Shown: positions 38,855 to 48,274, numbered from the stretch's first letter. The stretch is 64,000 bases of DNA from Bilophila sp964369665 (GCA_964369665.1 CAYJFS010000003.1:189674-253673); one strand, 5' to 3'. A program made the numbers and translations. Notes: generated by a model from the letters alone, not told the origin.

Positions 38855-39541
38855 TTAATCATGTCTCACACTTACAGGCTTTTGTGCATTAAGCTCTCTT
38901 TGTACTCTATTCAATAACATTCCAGCAAAATTAACAAGCTTTGTTTCAAGATTTCCAAGTCTACCAACAAAAATATTATAACCAATTGTAGCAGGTATAG
39001 CGACAGCAAGGCCAACAGCTGTTGCAATAAGTGCTTCAGATATCCCTGGAGCAACTGTTGCTAATGAAGCAGACTTCATAGCCCCTATAGAATGAAATGT
39101 ATGCATAATACCCCAAATTGTTCCAAAAAGACCAATAAATGGAGCAATGTTGGCTGCTGTTGCAAGAAAAGAAAGAGAACTTGCTAATCGTGTCATTTCC
39201 ATGCCTACCCCTTGACGTAATGCTCTACGAACATTATCTACAACAATTTCTTCAGAATTCCCAGCCTCTTTAGAACGATTAAATTCTGTAACACCTTCAT
39301 GAGCAACAACATATAGAGGTGAAGCTGTGTCTTTCACTATTGTTTGTACAGCAGATCGTAATTCTCGAGCATCATTAAAGCGCTCACTTCCGTATATTGT
39401 TTTTTTCATAGCTGATCTAATAGACATCCATTTCTGAAGCATCATCCCCCAACTTATAACACTCATAAAAAAAAGAAGAGCTAATACTACTTGACCAACT
39501 AAAGTTGCCTCTGTAACAAGAGAAACAAGATTTATATTCAT
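38855..39541 (-). CDS. tolQ: TolQ (ExbB family)
   Basis: This 228-residue inner-membrane protein has three membrane segments: one near residues 12-33 and two around 125-150 and 165-190. The latter two bracket the family motif APFIGLFGTIWGIMHTFHSIG and the proton-path region VAPGISEALIATAVGLAVAIPA. It makes the proton-conducting motor with TolR. It is the first gene of the tol-pal cluster, and a 503-base gap upstream separates it from the divergent rubrerythrin gene. Confidence 0.95.
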   Translation of the reverse strand: MNINLVSLVTEATLVGQVVLALLFFMSVISWGMMLQKWMSIRSAMKKTIYGSERFNDARELRSAVQTIVKDTASPLYVVAHEGVTEFNRSKEAGNSEEIVVDNVRRALRQGVGMEMTRLASSLSFLATAANIAPFIGLFGTIWGIMHTFHSIGAMKSASLATVAPGISEALIATAVGLAVAIPATIGYNIFVGRLGNLETKLVNFAGMLLNRVQRELNAQKPVSVRHD

Positions 39542-40044
39542 AACTTTACTACCTTAATACTAAACAGAATAATTATACTTGGGACTATGGTATGCTCCAA
39601 GCATATTAAGAGCTAAAAATATCTTTAGATAATACAACCTTAATCATTTACTCTTTCCCAATAACACTATTATTCATCAGAGTAAATATATCTTAAAAGA
39701 CAAACTTATAACTGTTTTTTATATATAATGTTAATTTTCTGTCTAAAAACACTTTTTTTAAAACAAAAAATTTAAATACTTTTTTAAGATTAAAAACTCT
39801 TGACAGTCTTGCATCAGGCAGTATGTTATTTCTATATACTTTTTAAATATATAGAAATATACTCTACTTATAACTTATTATAAAAACTTAATGGAATAAA
39901 AAACAACTGTATTTTTCTATGCAAAAGACTTAAATCACCTAGTGATCATTAAGTACTGTATATGTGATATAAATGAAGCTAATATAATTAGCCTCTTACT
40001 ATAGAAATACAAACAAAAATATAGAATAAACTTAAGGAATACTC
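39542..40044. other. Divergent promoter region of tolQ and rubrerythrin
   Basis: This 503-base AT-rich gap contains no gene I can see. It holds the promoter candidate described at 39800-39827 and an inverted repeat TTATAA-CTTA-TTATAA at 39868-39883 that resembles but does not match a PerR box. Confidence 0.6.
39800..39827 (+). promoter_or_regulatory. Probable sigma70 promoter toward rubrerythrin
   Basis: TTGACA (39800-39805), a 16-base spacer and TATGTT (39822-39827) form a strong match at -35 and a partial match at -10. It would give a leader of about 210 bases before the rubrerythrin start, unusually long, and could instead drive a small RNA. Confidence 0.5.
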
Positions 40045-40620
40045 ATGAAATCTTTAAAAGGTACAAAAACAGAACAAAATATTCTCACAGCTTTTGCAGG
40101 TGAATCCCAAGCACGTAATCGCTATGATTACTTTAGCAGTGCAGCTCGTGATGAAGGCCTAATGCAAATAGCAGATGTATTTGCTGAAACAGCACTTCAA
40201 GAAAAAGAGCATGCTAAACGTCTCTTCAAATTTCTTGAAGGTGGTGAAGTAGAAATCCAAGCAGCATACCCTGCAGGTGTTATTACACGGACAGAACAAA
40301 ATCTTGCTGCTGCTGCTCATGGTGAACACTATGAACATACAGAAATGTATCCACAGTTTGCTGAAATAGCTGCAAAAGAAGGCTTCAGTGAAATAGCTGC
40401 TGTTATGCGTAATATTGCAAATGCAGAATCCTATCATGAACAACGTTTTCTTGCCCATGCTAAAAATATTAAAGAGGGACGTGTCTTTGAACGTGAAGTA
40501 GCTATTGCTTGGCGCTGTTTAAATTGTGGATATATTCATAATGGAAAAACTGCTCCTGATTCATGCCCTGCTTGTGCACACCCTAGATCATATTTTGAAG
40601 TCCTTCACAACTGCTGGTAA
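40045..40620 (+). CDS. Rubrerythrin
   Basis: This 191-residue non-haem iron protein reduces hydrogen peroxide in anaerobes. The N-terminal four-helix domain carries the di-iron ligands in FAGESQARNRYDYF, ETALQEKEHAKRL, HTEMYPQFAEIA and ANAESYHEQRF. The C-terminal rubredoxin-like domain has CLNCG and CPACAHP as the FeS4 site. It is preceded by AAGGAATACTC, a reasonable ribosome-binding site. A rubredoxin gene starts 5 bases after its stop, which would supply electrons. Confidence 0.96.
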   Translation: MKSLKGTKTEQNILTAFAGESQARNRYDYFSSAARDEGLMQIADVFAETALQEKEHAKRLFKFLEGGEVEIQAAYPAGVITRTEQNLAAAAHGEHYEHTEMYPQFAEIAAKEGFSEIAAVMRNIANAESYHEQRFLAHAKNIKEGRVFEREVAIAWRCLNCGYIHNGKTAPDSCPACAHPRSYFEVLHNCW

Positions 40621-40625
40621 AACAC

Positions 40626-40805
40626 ATGACAACACATACCATATGGCGCTGCCAAGTAACAAATTGTGGGTATCTCTATAATCCTGAAAAGGGTGACAAA
40701 AAAGGTAAAATTCCACCAGGAACAGCCTTTGAAGATTTGTCTGAAGATTGGCGCTGTCCTATTTGTGGTGCTTCTAAAAAAAGCTTTAAACCTTTAGTTG
40801 CTTAA
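40626..40805 (+). CDS. Rubredoxin with CX4C first knuckle
   Basis: This 59-residue protein is short but clearly a rubredoxin: WRCQVTNCGYLYNPEKGD at the N terminus and WRCPICGASKKSF at the C terminus supply the four Cys ligands for one iron. The first pair is spaced CX4C (Cys-Gln-Val-Thr-Asn-Cys) instead of the normal CX2C. As I recall, the same spacing is known in the second rubredoxin of Desulfovibrio desulfuricans. It starts 5 bases after rubrerythrin and most likely donates electrons to it. A strong hairpin follows 7 bases after the stop. Confidence 0.93.
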   Translation: MTTHTIWRCQVTNCGYLYNPEKGDKKGKIPPGTAFEDLSEDWRCPICGASKKSFKPLVA

Positions 40806-40812
40806 GTATGAT

Positions 40813-40850
40813 GAAAGAACTAGGTGAGTAAATGCTCACCTAGTTCTTTC
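40813..40850 (+). terminator. Terminator of rubrerythrin-rubredoxin operon
   Basis: A perfect 16-pair inverted repeat (GAAAGAACTAGGTGAG, 6-base loop, CTCACCTAGTTCTTTC) follows the rubredoxin stop. The T tract is short and falls mostly within the stem end. Confidence 0.8.
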
Positions 40851-40889
40851 ATATTACAAAAAAGCCACTTAAGTATCTAAACAAACGTA

Positions 40890-41960
40890 ATGCAAAAAAA
40901 TATAATCAAAACTATTGCTGTATGGAACACTGCTTACTTAGGAGATACTGTTTTAACACTGCCTCTTATTCAAACGCTTGCAAAGAATTATCCTAATGCA
41001 CATATTGACTTCTATGTTCGAAAAGGTTTTCATGATTTTTATATCAATAATCCACACATTCACAGTGTTATTGAATACCATAAACAAAAACTATCTATTA
41101 ACCCAACAATTCATCTTATTCGTTATATAAGAGAACAAAAGTATGATCTCTGGATTAACACACATCCAAGTATTCGTTCTTCTATTATTACTGCATGTTC
41201 TAAAGCAAAAATACGTATAGGTTATACAGAAAACATAATCCAACCTTTATGTTGTACACATCTTGTAAAACGCAAAATGGGTACTCTTGATGAAATTGAA
41301 CGCCTTTTAGATCTTCTCACTTGTTTAGATATACCACATGCTTCTTTCCAAAGCTGGCCCCAAATTTTTATTCCAACAGAAATAGAAAAAAAAATAGACA
41401 CCTTTTGGAATACACATATCTTTGGACCAACATTAGGCATAAATCCAGGCTCTGTATGGGCAACAAAACGCTGGCCTCCAGAAGGGTTTGCAACTATTGC
41501 TAAAAAAGCTATAGAGAATGGGGCCCATGTAATTATCTTAGGTGGACCAGGCGAAGAGCACCTAGTAAACGAAATCATAAAAGAAGCAAATATTGATGGC
41601 CATCCACTTGTTCATAACCTCTCAAAAAATCTTAGCTTACTCCAGCTTGCAGCTGTTATAAAAAGATTAAATTGTTATCTTACAAATGACTCAGGTCCCA
41701 TGCATATTGCTTGGTCTCTATACACTCCTGTTACAGCTATATTTGGACCAACTGTGCCCTGTTTAGGTTTTGCTCCAAGAGGTCCATCTGCTTCTATTAT
41801 AAGTGTTCCTCTTAAATGTCGTCCTTGTAGCTTGCATGGTGGTAACACATGCCCAAAACTGCATTTTAGGTGTATGCGAGATATAGATACTAACCTTGTT
41901 TGGGATGATGTTTCTAAAAAACTTTTTACAAAAAACATATCCTCCACAACTTTACTATAA
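40890..41960 (+). CDS. waaF: ADP-heptose:LPS heptosyltransferase (GT9 family)
   Basis: This 356-residue glycosyltransferase adds L-glycero-D-manno-heptose to the LPS inner core. It starts with AVWNTAYLGDTVLTLPLIQTLAKNYPNAHIDFYVRK, the usual GT9 acceptor-domain opening. The ADP-heptose site region includes LGINPGSVWATKRWPPEGFATIA and LTNDSGPMHIAWSLYTPVTAIFGPT. The Cys-rich ending (LKCRPCSLHGGNTCP) is typical of WaaF. Whether it acts as heptosyltransferase I or II cannot be settled; the general form is closer to WaaF. It works downstream of Kdo transfer (19640-20947). Confidence 0.87.
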   Translation: MQKNIIKTIAVWNTAYLGDTVLTLPLIQTLAKNYPNAHIDFYVRKGFHDFYINNPHIHSVIEYHKQKLSINPTIHLIRYIREQKYDLWINTHPSIRSSIITACSKAKIRIGYTENIIQPLCCTHLVKRKMGTLDEIERLLDLLTCLDIPHASFQSWPQIFIPTEIEKKIDTFWNTHIFGPTLGINPGSVWATKRWPPEGFATIAKKAIENGAHVIILGGPGEEHLVNEIIKEANIDGHPLVHNLSKNLSLLQLAAVIKRLNCYLTNDSGPMHIAWSLYTPVTAIFGPTVPCLGFAPRGPSASIISVPLKCRPCSLHGGNTCPKLHFRCMRDIDTNLVWDDVSKKLFTKNISSTTLL

Positions 41961-42048
41961 ACTTCATCACAAACAACATACCTTTTAAGCTTCATTGAGT
42001 TATTCTCAATCAACAAATATGTTTATTAAAGGATTTGATTAATAAAAA

Positions 42049-42072
42049 AGTTGGTATGAAAACATACCAACT
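42049..42072 (-). terminator. Terminator of the TPR gene
   Basis: On the minus strand AGTTGGTATG, a 4-base loop and CATACCAACT form a perfect 10-pair stem followed by TTTTTTATT, a standard intrinsic terminator. It lies about 170 bases past the TPR stop, with no gene between. Confidence 0.8.
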
Positions 42073-42239
42073 CTAATAGTATTTTCCAAAGTCATTAAAC
42101 CTAGCTTAGCTCAAATATACATCCTTCTCATACATATCTCTTCAAAAAAGAGGAGGAAGAAAAGAGTTAGAGAAAAACAATAAAGATGGAAAGAAAAAAC
42201 AACCATTCCTCATTACTACTTCTTAAATTTTACAGCACC

Positions 42240-42818
42240 CTAGGCTGCCATAATATGATCATAAAACTCTTTTGCTACAATACTTGAAGGGTTATGTTTT
42301 AGTACAGCTTCAATCTGTTTTTTAGCTTCTTTTGTACGACCAAGAGAAATCAAGCAACCTGCTAAAGAAATTCTAAGATCCTCTTTTTCAGGATGTGTAG
42401 CAACACATTCTTCAAGAATAGGAACAACTTTATCCAAGCAGTTTAATTTATATCCTTCACGAACAAGACAGTTTAAAGCTACTGCATTTTCAGGATTCAT
42501 ACGTGCAGCTTTTTCAAAAAATGTAAAGGCTTCTTTATCAGAACCTTGCTCCATCTTTACAAGACCAATACCTGCAAGTGCTTTATCATTTTCACTAATT
42601 TCAAGTGCTTTACTATATAATTTCAATGCACTATCTAGCTCACCACGTTGAATAGCAATAGTTGCAAGTCCTATATATGGTTCAGGCTGCTTTTCCATGG
42701 CAGTAGATGCTTTATGGTAATAATTTTCAGCCTTATCAAATTCACCCATAAATAAATAACATTCACCTAATTCCTTATTTATTTCATAATCAAGTTGGTT
42801 ATTCATGGCCTTCTCCAT
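42240..42818 (-). CDS. TPR protein under a predicted sigma54 promoter
   Basis: This 192-residue protein is made almost wholly of tetratricopeptide repeats, with five units of about 34 residues, for example GECYLFMGEFDKAENYYHKAS, IQRGELDSALKLYSKALE and VKMEQGSDKEAFTFFEKAA. There is no signal peptide or other domain, so it is a cytoplasmic scaffold or partner-binding protein of unknown role. It is a single-gene unit: a consensus sigma54 promoter 64 bases upstream and its own terminator. Its activator may be an NtrC-type regulator such as that at 26842-28236, but no link is proven. Confidence 0.88.
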   Translation of the reverse strand: MEKAMNNQLDYEINKELGECYLFMGEFDKAENYYHKASTAMEKQPEPYIGLATIAIQRGELDSALKLYSKALEISENDKALAGIGLVKMEQGSDKEAFTFFEKAARMNPENAVALNCLVREGYKLNCLDKVVPILEECVATHPEKEDLRISLAGCLISLGRTKEAKKQIEAVLKHNPSSIVAKEFYDHIMAA

Positions 42819-42881
42819 ACTTCTTTATACTATTGTTCATTAAAGTTTATCTAGGTTTCCGAATCTGGTATGAAAGAACAA

Positions 42882-42897
42882 AGCAAGCTATGTGCCA
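42882..42897 (-). promoter_or_regulatory. Sigma54 (-24/-12) promoter of the TPR gene
   Basis: The minus strand reads TGGCAC-ATAGC-TTGCT, an exact match to the sigma54 consensus TGGCAC-N5-TTGCW with the correct 5-base spacer. Transcription would begin near 42870, about 50 bases ahead of the TPR start. Sigma54 promoters need an enhancer-binding activator. Confidence 0.85.
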
Positions 42898-43048
42898 AAG
42901 AACATTTATCCAATAAATAAAAAATATTCTGTAACTACTATATCACAATATCCATAAATTACTATGAGATAGATATATATCTGTCATGCTTTTGACGTTA
43001 TCTCCTGTATCAAAAACACTATCTATAGCCTACATATCAAATACTTTA

Positions 43049-44911
43049 CTAGTCTTTGTATGCTTTTAATGCTTTTGATAAAGCATAAGCCTTTGCAACA
43101 CCAATACCAGGAATTTTTTTTAAATCTTCTGGTGTAGCATAGAGAATAGCTTCTATATTTTTAAAATGCTTCCAAAGAAGTTGTGCTGTTGCTTTACCAA
43201 CACCAGGTATTTTTAATAGTTTTTCAGAAAGCATAACTTTTCCTCGAGCTTTTTGATGCCTTCCATGTGCAAAGGCATGTGCAGTATCACGAACATATTG
43301 AAGAAAAAGTAACTCTTGAGAACCTGGCTTTAATGGTAAAGGATTTACTCTACCTGAAAGAAATACTAGATCTTCTAAATTCCCTGCTCTTCTATCAGGC
43401 CTGCCAAAAGAATTTCTAGCTTTAGCTATACCAGCAAGGACAAAAAGACCATTTACATTATTTTTATCTAATACATGCTGTACAGCATTTACCTGGCCAC
43501 GACCACCGTCTATAAAAACAAGGTCTGCCCATGGTCCTCCAGACTTCAATCTGTGCTCCATCCAAAAAGCAAGTGCAGCATAATCATCTCCACCTGTTAT
43601 TGATACTGTAGCTTTTTCTAAAGTATATATACGATAGTCCTCTTTTTTAGGCTTTCCATCTTCAAAAACAACCATACCTATACATGTATTCTTCCCACCT
43701 GTATGTGAAACATCAACACACTCTATCCTTACAACAGGTTTATTACTATGAAAAATCTGAGCAAGCTTTATTGATAAAGATTCTTCTGGAAGAACTTTCA
43801 TAGTTTCTTGTGCATTTACAATAGCCATCTCTACAAGTTTTGATTCATGGACTGTTTGAGCTATGCCTATGGAAACACTATCCTCTTGTATCTCTGTAAG
43901 AATATCTTCTATTATTTTTAATTGATGAACATAAGAGTCTTCTAATGCTACCTCTTCTTCTTGCACATGTGGCACAACAATTTGGGGTGGAATATATATT
44001 GCTGAACTATATATCTGACTTAGAAACGTTAACAACAGCTCTGGAACATCTTCAAAACAGAGGCCTGAGAAAAAAAATGTTTTACTATCAATAAGCTTAC
44101 CTTCACGAACAAATAAAAGCCCAACTCCAATTCCCTTTTCTCCAGAAGTCACACCAATAACATCCATGTCACCACCTTCTGGTAAAACAACATGTTGTTT
44201 TTCTATTGTCTTTTGTATTGCTTGGATTTGATCTCGTATAGAAGCAGCTTTTTCAAACTCTAATCTTTCTGCAGCATTATTCATCTGTAACTGTAGTTTC
44301 TGAATAAGCTCTTGTGATCGACCAGCTAAAAAAAGCTCAACTTGCTCTATCAATAAAGTATACTCTTCTGAATCTACAGGTTCTGTACATGGAGCAAGAC
44401 ACTGCTTTATATAAAAATATAAACAAGGACGAACACGGTTTTTAAACATTCTATCAGAACATCGTCGTAAAGGAAAAACATGGTGTATTGTTTTCCATGT
44501 TTCACGAGCAGCAATACCTGACGTAAATGGACCAAAATACCGTGCATTATCCTTATATACTTTTCTTACAATTTCAAGGCATGGATAAGGTATATCATGC
44601 TGTATACGAAACAAGACATACTGTTTATCATCTCGTAAAACAATATTGTATTTAGGTTTATGTTTTTTTATAAGACTTGATTCAAGTAATAGTGCTTCCT
44701 TTTCTGTAGACGTAGTAATGGTTTCTAAACAAGAAACTCTATTCATTAATGCCTTATTTTTAGGTGTTAAAGATAAACTATCTCTAAAATATGAAAGAAT
44801 TCTTTTCCTCAGGTTCCTTGCTTTACCTATATAAATAATGTGACCCTGTATATCTTTATAAAGATATACACCAGGTGTTTTAGGAATATTTTGTGAATTT
44901 GGACGATCCAT
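43049..44911 (-). CDS. uvrC: Excinuclease ABC subunit C
   Basis: This 620-residue subunit cuts on both sides of a lesion in nucleotide excision repair. The N-terminal GIY-YIG nuclease begins GVYLYKDIQGHIIYIGKARNL. The UvrB-binding helix is RLEFEKAASIRDQI (about 215-228). The C-terminal RNase H-like nuclease has ECVDVSHTGGKNTCIGMVVF and LVFIDGGRGQVN, and two helix-hairpin-helix motifs close the protein (IPGVGKATAQLLWKHF, KIPGIGVAKAYALS). Length is normal. The maf gene ends 37 bases upstream on the same strand. Confidence 0.97.
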   Translation of the reverse strand: MDRPNSQNIPKTPGVYLYKDIQGHIIYIGKARNLRKRILSYFRDSLSLTPKNKALMNRVSCLETITTSTEKEALLLESSLIKKHKPKYNIVLRDDKQYVLFRIQHDIPYPCLEIVRKVYKDNARYFGPFTSGIAARETWKTIHHVFPLRRCSDRMFKNRVRPCLYFYIKQCLAPCTEPVDSEEYTLLIEQVELFLAGRSQELIQKLQLQMNNAAERLEFEKAASIRDQIQAIQKTIEKQHVVLPEGGDMDVIGVTSGEKGIGVGLLFVREGKLIDSKTFFFSGLCFEDVPELLLTFLSQIYSSAIYIPPQIVVPHVQEEEVALEDSYVHQLKIIEDILTEIQEDSVSIGIAQTVHESKLVEMAIVNAQETMKVLPEESLSIKLAQIFHSNKPVVRIECVDVSHTGGKNTCIGMVVFEDGKPKKEDYRIYTLEKATVSITGGDDYAALAFWMEHRLKSGGPWADLVFIDGGRGQVNAVQHVLDKNNVNGLFVLAGIAKARNSFGRPDRRAGNLEDLVFLSGRVNPLPLKPGSQELLFLQYVRDTAHAFAHGRHQKARGKVMLSEKLLKIPGVGKATAQLLWKHFKNIEAILYATPEDLKKIPGIGVAKAYALSKALKAYKD

Positions 44912-44948
44912 AGGTATATTTAACCAATTATAATAAAAAAACTATACA

Positions 44949-45605
44949 TCAAAAATCCACATATATAGCTTCACCTTGTATAAGACGCTTTATAAGCTCT
45001 GACAAAGGGAGACCAAGAGCTGTCATAAGATTTCCTTCTATACGATTAATAAGAAGCCCACCTATACCCTCTATAGAACATGAGCCTGCCTTATCTTGTG
45101 GTTCACCTGTTCGTATATATGCTTGTAGTACTGGCTTAGGCCACTGGCCAAAAAAAACTATAGCGTTATCAGTCCATACCTCACAATATGCCATATCTTT
45201 GGTAAGTGTTTTTGGCCAAACAATACAGCATGCTGTAAGTATCTGATGCTGACCGCCTTGAAAAGACTCAAGAACACTTAATGAATCTTCCTCACTCCTT
45301 GGTTTACCTATTATTTTAGATTCATGTTCTCCTTGATAAATAACAATGGTATCTGCACCTATAATACATGCTTCAGGATATAAGCAGGCAACAGCCATGG
45401 CTTTTGCTTTTGCCGCACGTATAGCATACTTTTCAGGGTCCTCATTTAAAAAAGGTTCTGGCTCTACACCTACAGATATTGATTGAAATATAAGACCTGT
45501 CTGCTTAAGAAGCTCCTTTCGCCTTGGTGATTCTGAAGCCAATATTATCTTTACTCTTTCCTTAAAAACCAATATATCATTTAACTCACACACCATGCGA
45601 TTCAA
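44949..45605 (-). CDS. maf: Maf-family nucleotide pyrophosphatase
   Basis: This 218-residue enzyme hydrolyses non-canonical or excess nucleoside triphosphates and affects septation. The family loop ILASESPRRKELLKQTGL lies near residues 20-37, and the acidic site GADTIVI follows. The N terminus is about 15 residues longer than usual before the ASESPRR loop. The Met at residue 4 is an alternative start, and the extension may be real or not. It precedes uvrC on the same strand. Confidence 0.9.
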   Translation of the reverse strand: MNRMVCELNDILVFKERVKIILASESPRRKELLKQTGLIFQSISVGVEPEPFLNEDPEKYAIRAAKAKAMAVACLYPEACIIGADTIVIYQGEHESKIIGKPRSEEDSLSVLESFQGGQHQILTACCIVWPKTLTKDMAYCEVWTDNAIVFFGQWPKPVLQAYIRTGEPQDKAGSCSIEGIGGLLINRIEGNLMTALGLPLSELIKRLIQGEAIYVDF

Positions 45606-45831
45606 ACCTAACCTCCCTCAAAAATATATAATAAACTCTTTAGATATACCAAGACAGAATATAAGACTTTCATATCTTGCATAAATATTGTATCAGTTAA
45701 CTCTAAACATCATTATTTTTACCATTGTTAAAAAACTCCTTGCCTTTAATACATATTTAAAGTAGGGATCTGCTGCTCTATGTTGTTTAGTATATATTTT
45801 ATATCTATCGATGTCTCCAAAAGGAGTTTGG

Positions 45832-46845
45832 ATGCGCCCAAATCGTAAGCCTGGTGCTCATGCTACTCAAATGCAGGAACTATTTTCCCGCAACGACAAT
45901 TGGCTCATCATGGTTAATGCTGATCCTGATGCACTTGGATCAGCCATGGCTCTTAAAAAGATCATGTCTCACCGTACAGGTAAAGTCTTTATTACTCGTA
46001 TTAATGAAATTACTCGTCCAGACAACCTAATGATGTTACGTCAACTCCACATACCTGTTGTCCCTTGGAGTGAAACACTGCTTCCTTTTTTCCAAAAATT
46101 TGCACTAGTAGACTCTCAACCACAACATAATACAGCCTTTCAAAACATATCTTTCTCCATTATCATTGATCATCATCCTCTTATATCAGAACACCCACCT
46201 ATTGCAGATTATATAGATATCCGTCCTGAATATGGAGCCACTTGCACGATATTTACTGAATACTTAAGAGCACTCTCTATTAGACCTGGAAGGCGTCTTG
46301 CTACAGCATTACAATATGGTATTCGGACTGACACTGGAACCTTTACAAGAAAATTTACCTATGCTGATATTCAAGCCTATCAATGGTTATCACAACACGC
46401 AAGTAGTACTTTACTTACACGAATTACTCGAAGTGAATATCTTCAAGACTGGTTAAAATATTTTGCTAGAGCCTTTACAACATTACATGACTGTGGAAAA
46501 GGGAAATATGCATTTCTTGGTGATATTGAAAATCCCGATATCCTTGTTGTAGTTGGAGATTTTTTTACAAAAGTATATGGCCTAAAATGGACAGCACTTT
46601 GTGGAGTTTATAATGATACTGTTGTTATTATCTTTCGAGGTGATGAAAGCGTTGACTTAGGGAAATTTGCAACAGAACGGTTCTCTGCCTTGGGTTCAGC
46701 TGGAGGACATAGAGCTATGGCACGTGCGGAATTTCCTGTATCACTTGTAGAAGGAAAAAACATAGAAGTTTTTGTTTTTCGAAAGCTATCAGAAAAAATC
46801 CCTGAAACTAAAAAAACATCTAAAAAAACACCTTCATCTAATTAA
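45832..46845 (+). CDS. DHH-family phosphoesterase (NrnA-like)
   Basis: This protein of about 337 residues belongs to the DHH/DHHA1 family that degrades nanoRNAs and dephosphorylates pAp. The metal-binding motifs are NADPDALGSA, DSQP and IIDHHP, with the later Asp in GIRTDTGTF. The C-terminal DHHA1 domain has the Gly-rich SALGSAGGHRAMARAEF. The ATG at 45832 is preferred over an ATG seven codons earlier because AAAGGAG sits 7 bases before it. A membrane segment is absent, so it acts in the cytoplasm. Substrate preference (nanoRNA, pAp or cyclic dinucleotide products) cannot be read from sequence. Confidence 0.85.
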   Translation: MRPNRKPGAHATQMQELFSRNDNWLIMVNADPDALGSAMALKKIMSHRTGKVFITRINEITRPDNLMMLRQLHIPVVPWSETLLPFFQKFALVDSQPQHNTAFQNISFSIIIDHHPLISEHPPIADYIDIRPEYGATCTIFTEYLRALSIRPGRRLATALQYGIRTDTGTFTRKFTYADIQAYQWLSQHASSTLLTRITRSEYLQDWLKYFARAFTTLHDCGKGKYAFLGDIENPDILVVVGDFFTKVYGLKWTALCGVYNDTVVIIFRGDESVDLGKFATERFSALGSAGGHRAMARAEFPVSLVEGKNIEVFVFRKLSEKIPETKKTSKKTPSSN

Positions 46846-46900
46846 CACTTTTAAAAATAAAAATCTCTTTTTACAACCTATCTTGGGGCATACCTATTCT

Positions 46901-48274
46901 TTAAAAATCAAGGTTTCCTGGTGTCCTTGGAAAAGGCACTACATCCCGAATATTTGAAACACCTGTTAACAACATTAAAAGACGTTCAAACCCTAAACCA
47001 AAACCTGCATGTTTAACAGTTCCAAAACGACGTAAGTCTAAATACCACCAATAATTCTCTACTGGCTGACCAATAGCTTGCAGACGTTGCATTAACGTTT
47101 CTAAACGCTCTTCTCTTTGGCTACCACCAATAAGTTCTCCAATATGAGGTACCAAAAGATCCATAGCAGCTACTGTTAACCCATCATCATTTTTACGCAT
47201 ATAAAAAGCCTTTATCTCTTCAGGATAATCATAAACCATAACTGGATGACCAAAGTGTTCTTCTGTTAAATATTTCTCATGTTCTACCTGAAGATCACCA
47301 CCCCAAAAAACTGGAAACTCAAACTTCTTCTTACTTACTTGTAGTAACTGTATAGCCTCTTTATAACTACAACGAATAAATGGTTTACTAATAATATTCT
47401 GCAAGCGCTCTTTAAGTCCAGGAGCAACATATGTATCAAATAATACTATCTCATCTATACAATGCTCAAGGACATAACGGATAACAAAACAAACTAATCC
47501 CTCAGCAAGATCCATAAGATCATAAACATCAGCAAAGGCAATTTCTGGTTCAATCATCCAAAATTCTGCTGCATGTCTGGGTGTATTAGAATTCTCTGCT
47601 CGAAATGTAGGACCAAAAGAATAAACTTTCCCAAGGCCCATAGCTAAACATTCTGCTTCTAGTTGACCTGAAACTGTTAAGTGACATTCTTTATTAAAAA
47701 AATCACTCTCTAGCGTATCTGCTGAATTATTGGCTAATGGCAAAGTTGTTACCCGAAACATTTCACCTGCTCCCTCACAATCAGAGCCTGTAAGGATTGG
47801 CGTATGAATATAAAAAAATCCTGCATTATGTAAATAGTTATGGATTGCATATGCAGCTTCTGAACGGACTCTAAAAATTGCACCATACTTATTAGTACGT
47901 ACACGCAAGTGAGCTATCGTTCTCAAAAATTCATCTGAATGGCGCTTCTTCTGAAGCGGAAAGGTTTCTGAATCTGCAAGCCCGTGGACGACAATATCTC
48001 TAGCTTGAATTTCCCAATTTTGACCTTTCCCAGGTGAAGATACTAATGCACCTTGTATGGAAATACATGCACCTGTATTAACACCTTCAAGAACTGTCCC
48101 TGCTTCAGAGTGTATATCCACAACACACTGAATATTCTTTAAACAAGAACCATCATTAAGTTCAAAAAAAACAACATCCTTTGCATTACGACGAGTACGT
48201 ACCCATCCACTAATAGTAACTTCTGTTATAGGCACTTTTGAATAAATCAGTTCAGCAATAGTTTTAGGTAGCAC
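46901..48274 (-). CDS. asnS: Asparaginyl-tRNA synthetase
   Basis: This 457-residue class IIb synthetase charges tRNA-Asn. The N-terminal OB-fold (residues about 15-105) binds the anticodon. Motif 2 is FRAENSNTPRHAAEFWMIEPE and motif 3 GFGLGFERLLMLLTG, ending RDVVPFPRTPGNLDF; the FPRTPG end is the AsnRS form. It uses a GTG start preceded by AGGAG. It converges with the DHH gene. Confidence 0.96.
   Translation of the reverse strand: MLPKTIAELIYSKVPITEVTISGWVRTRRNAKDVVFFELNDGSCLKNIQCVVDIHSEAGTVLEGVNTGACISIQGALVSSPGKGQNWEIQARDIVVHGLADSETFPLQKKRHSDEFLRTIAHLRVRTNKYGAIFRVRSEAAYAIHNYLHNAGFFYIHTPILTGSDCEGAGEMFRVTTLPLANNSADTLESDFFNKECHLTVSGQLEAECLAMGLGKVYSFGPTFRAENSNTPRHAAEFWMIEPEIAFADVYDLMDLAEGLVCFVIRYVLEHCIDEIVLFDTYVAPGLKERLQNIISKPFIRCSYKEAIQLLQVSKKKFEFPVFWGGDLQVEHEKYLTEEHFGHPVMVYDYPEEIKAFYMRKNDDGLTVAAMDLLVPHIGELIGGSQREERLETLMQRLQAIGQPVENYWWYLDLRRFGTVKHAGFGLGFERLLMLLTGVSNIRDVVPFPRTPGNLDF

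Noticed and set aside
42073..42239. A 23-codon reading frame just after the TPR gene
   Set aside because: It is short, low in complexity (Phe/Ser/Leu-rich) and lacks a ribosome-binding site.
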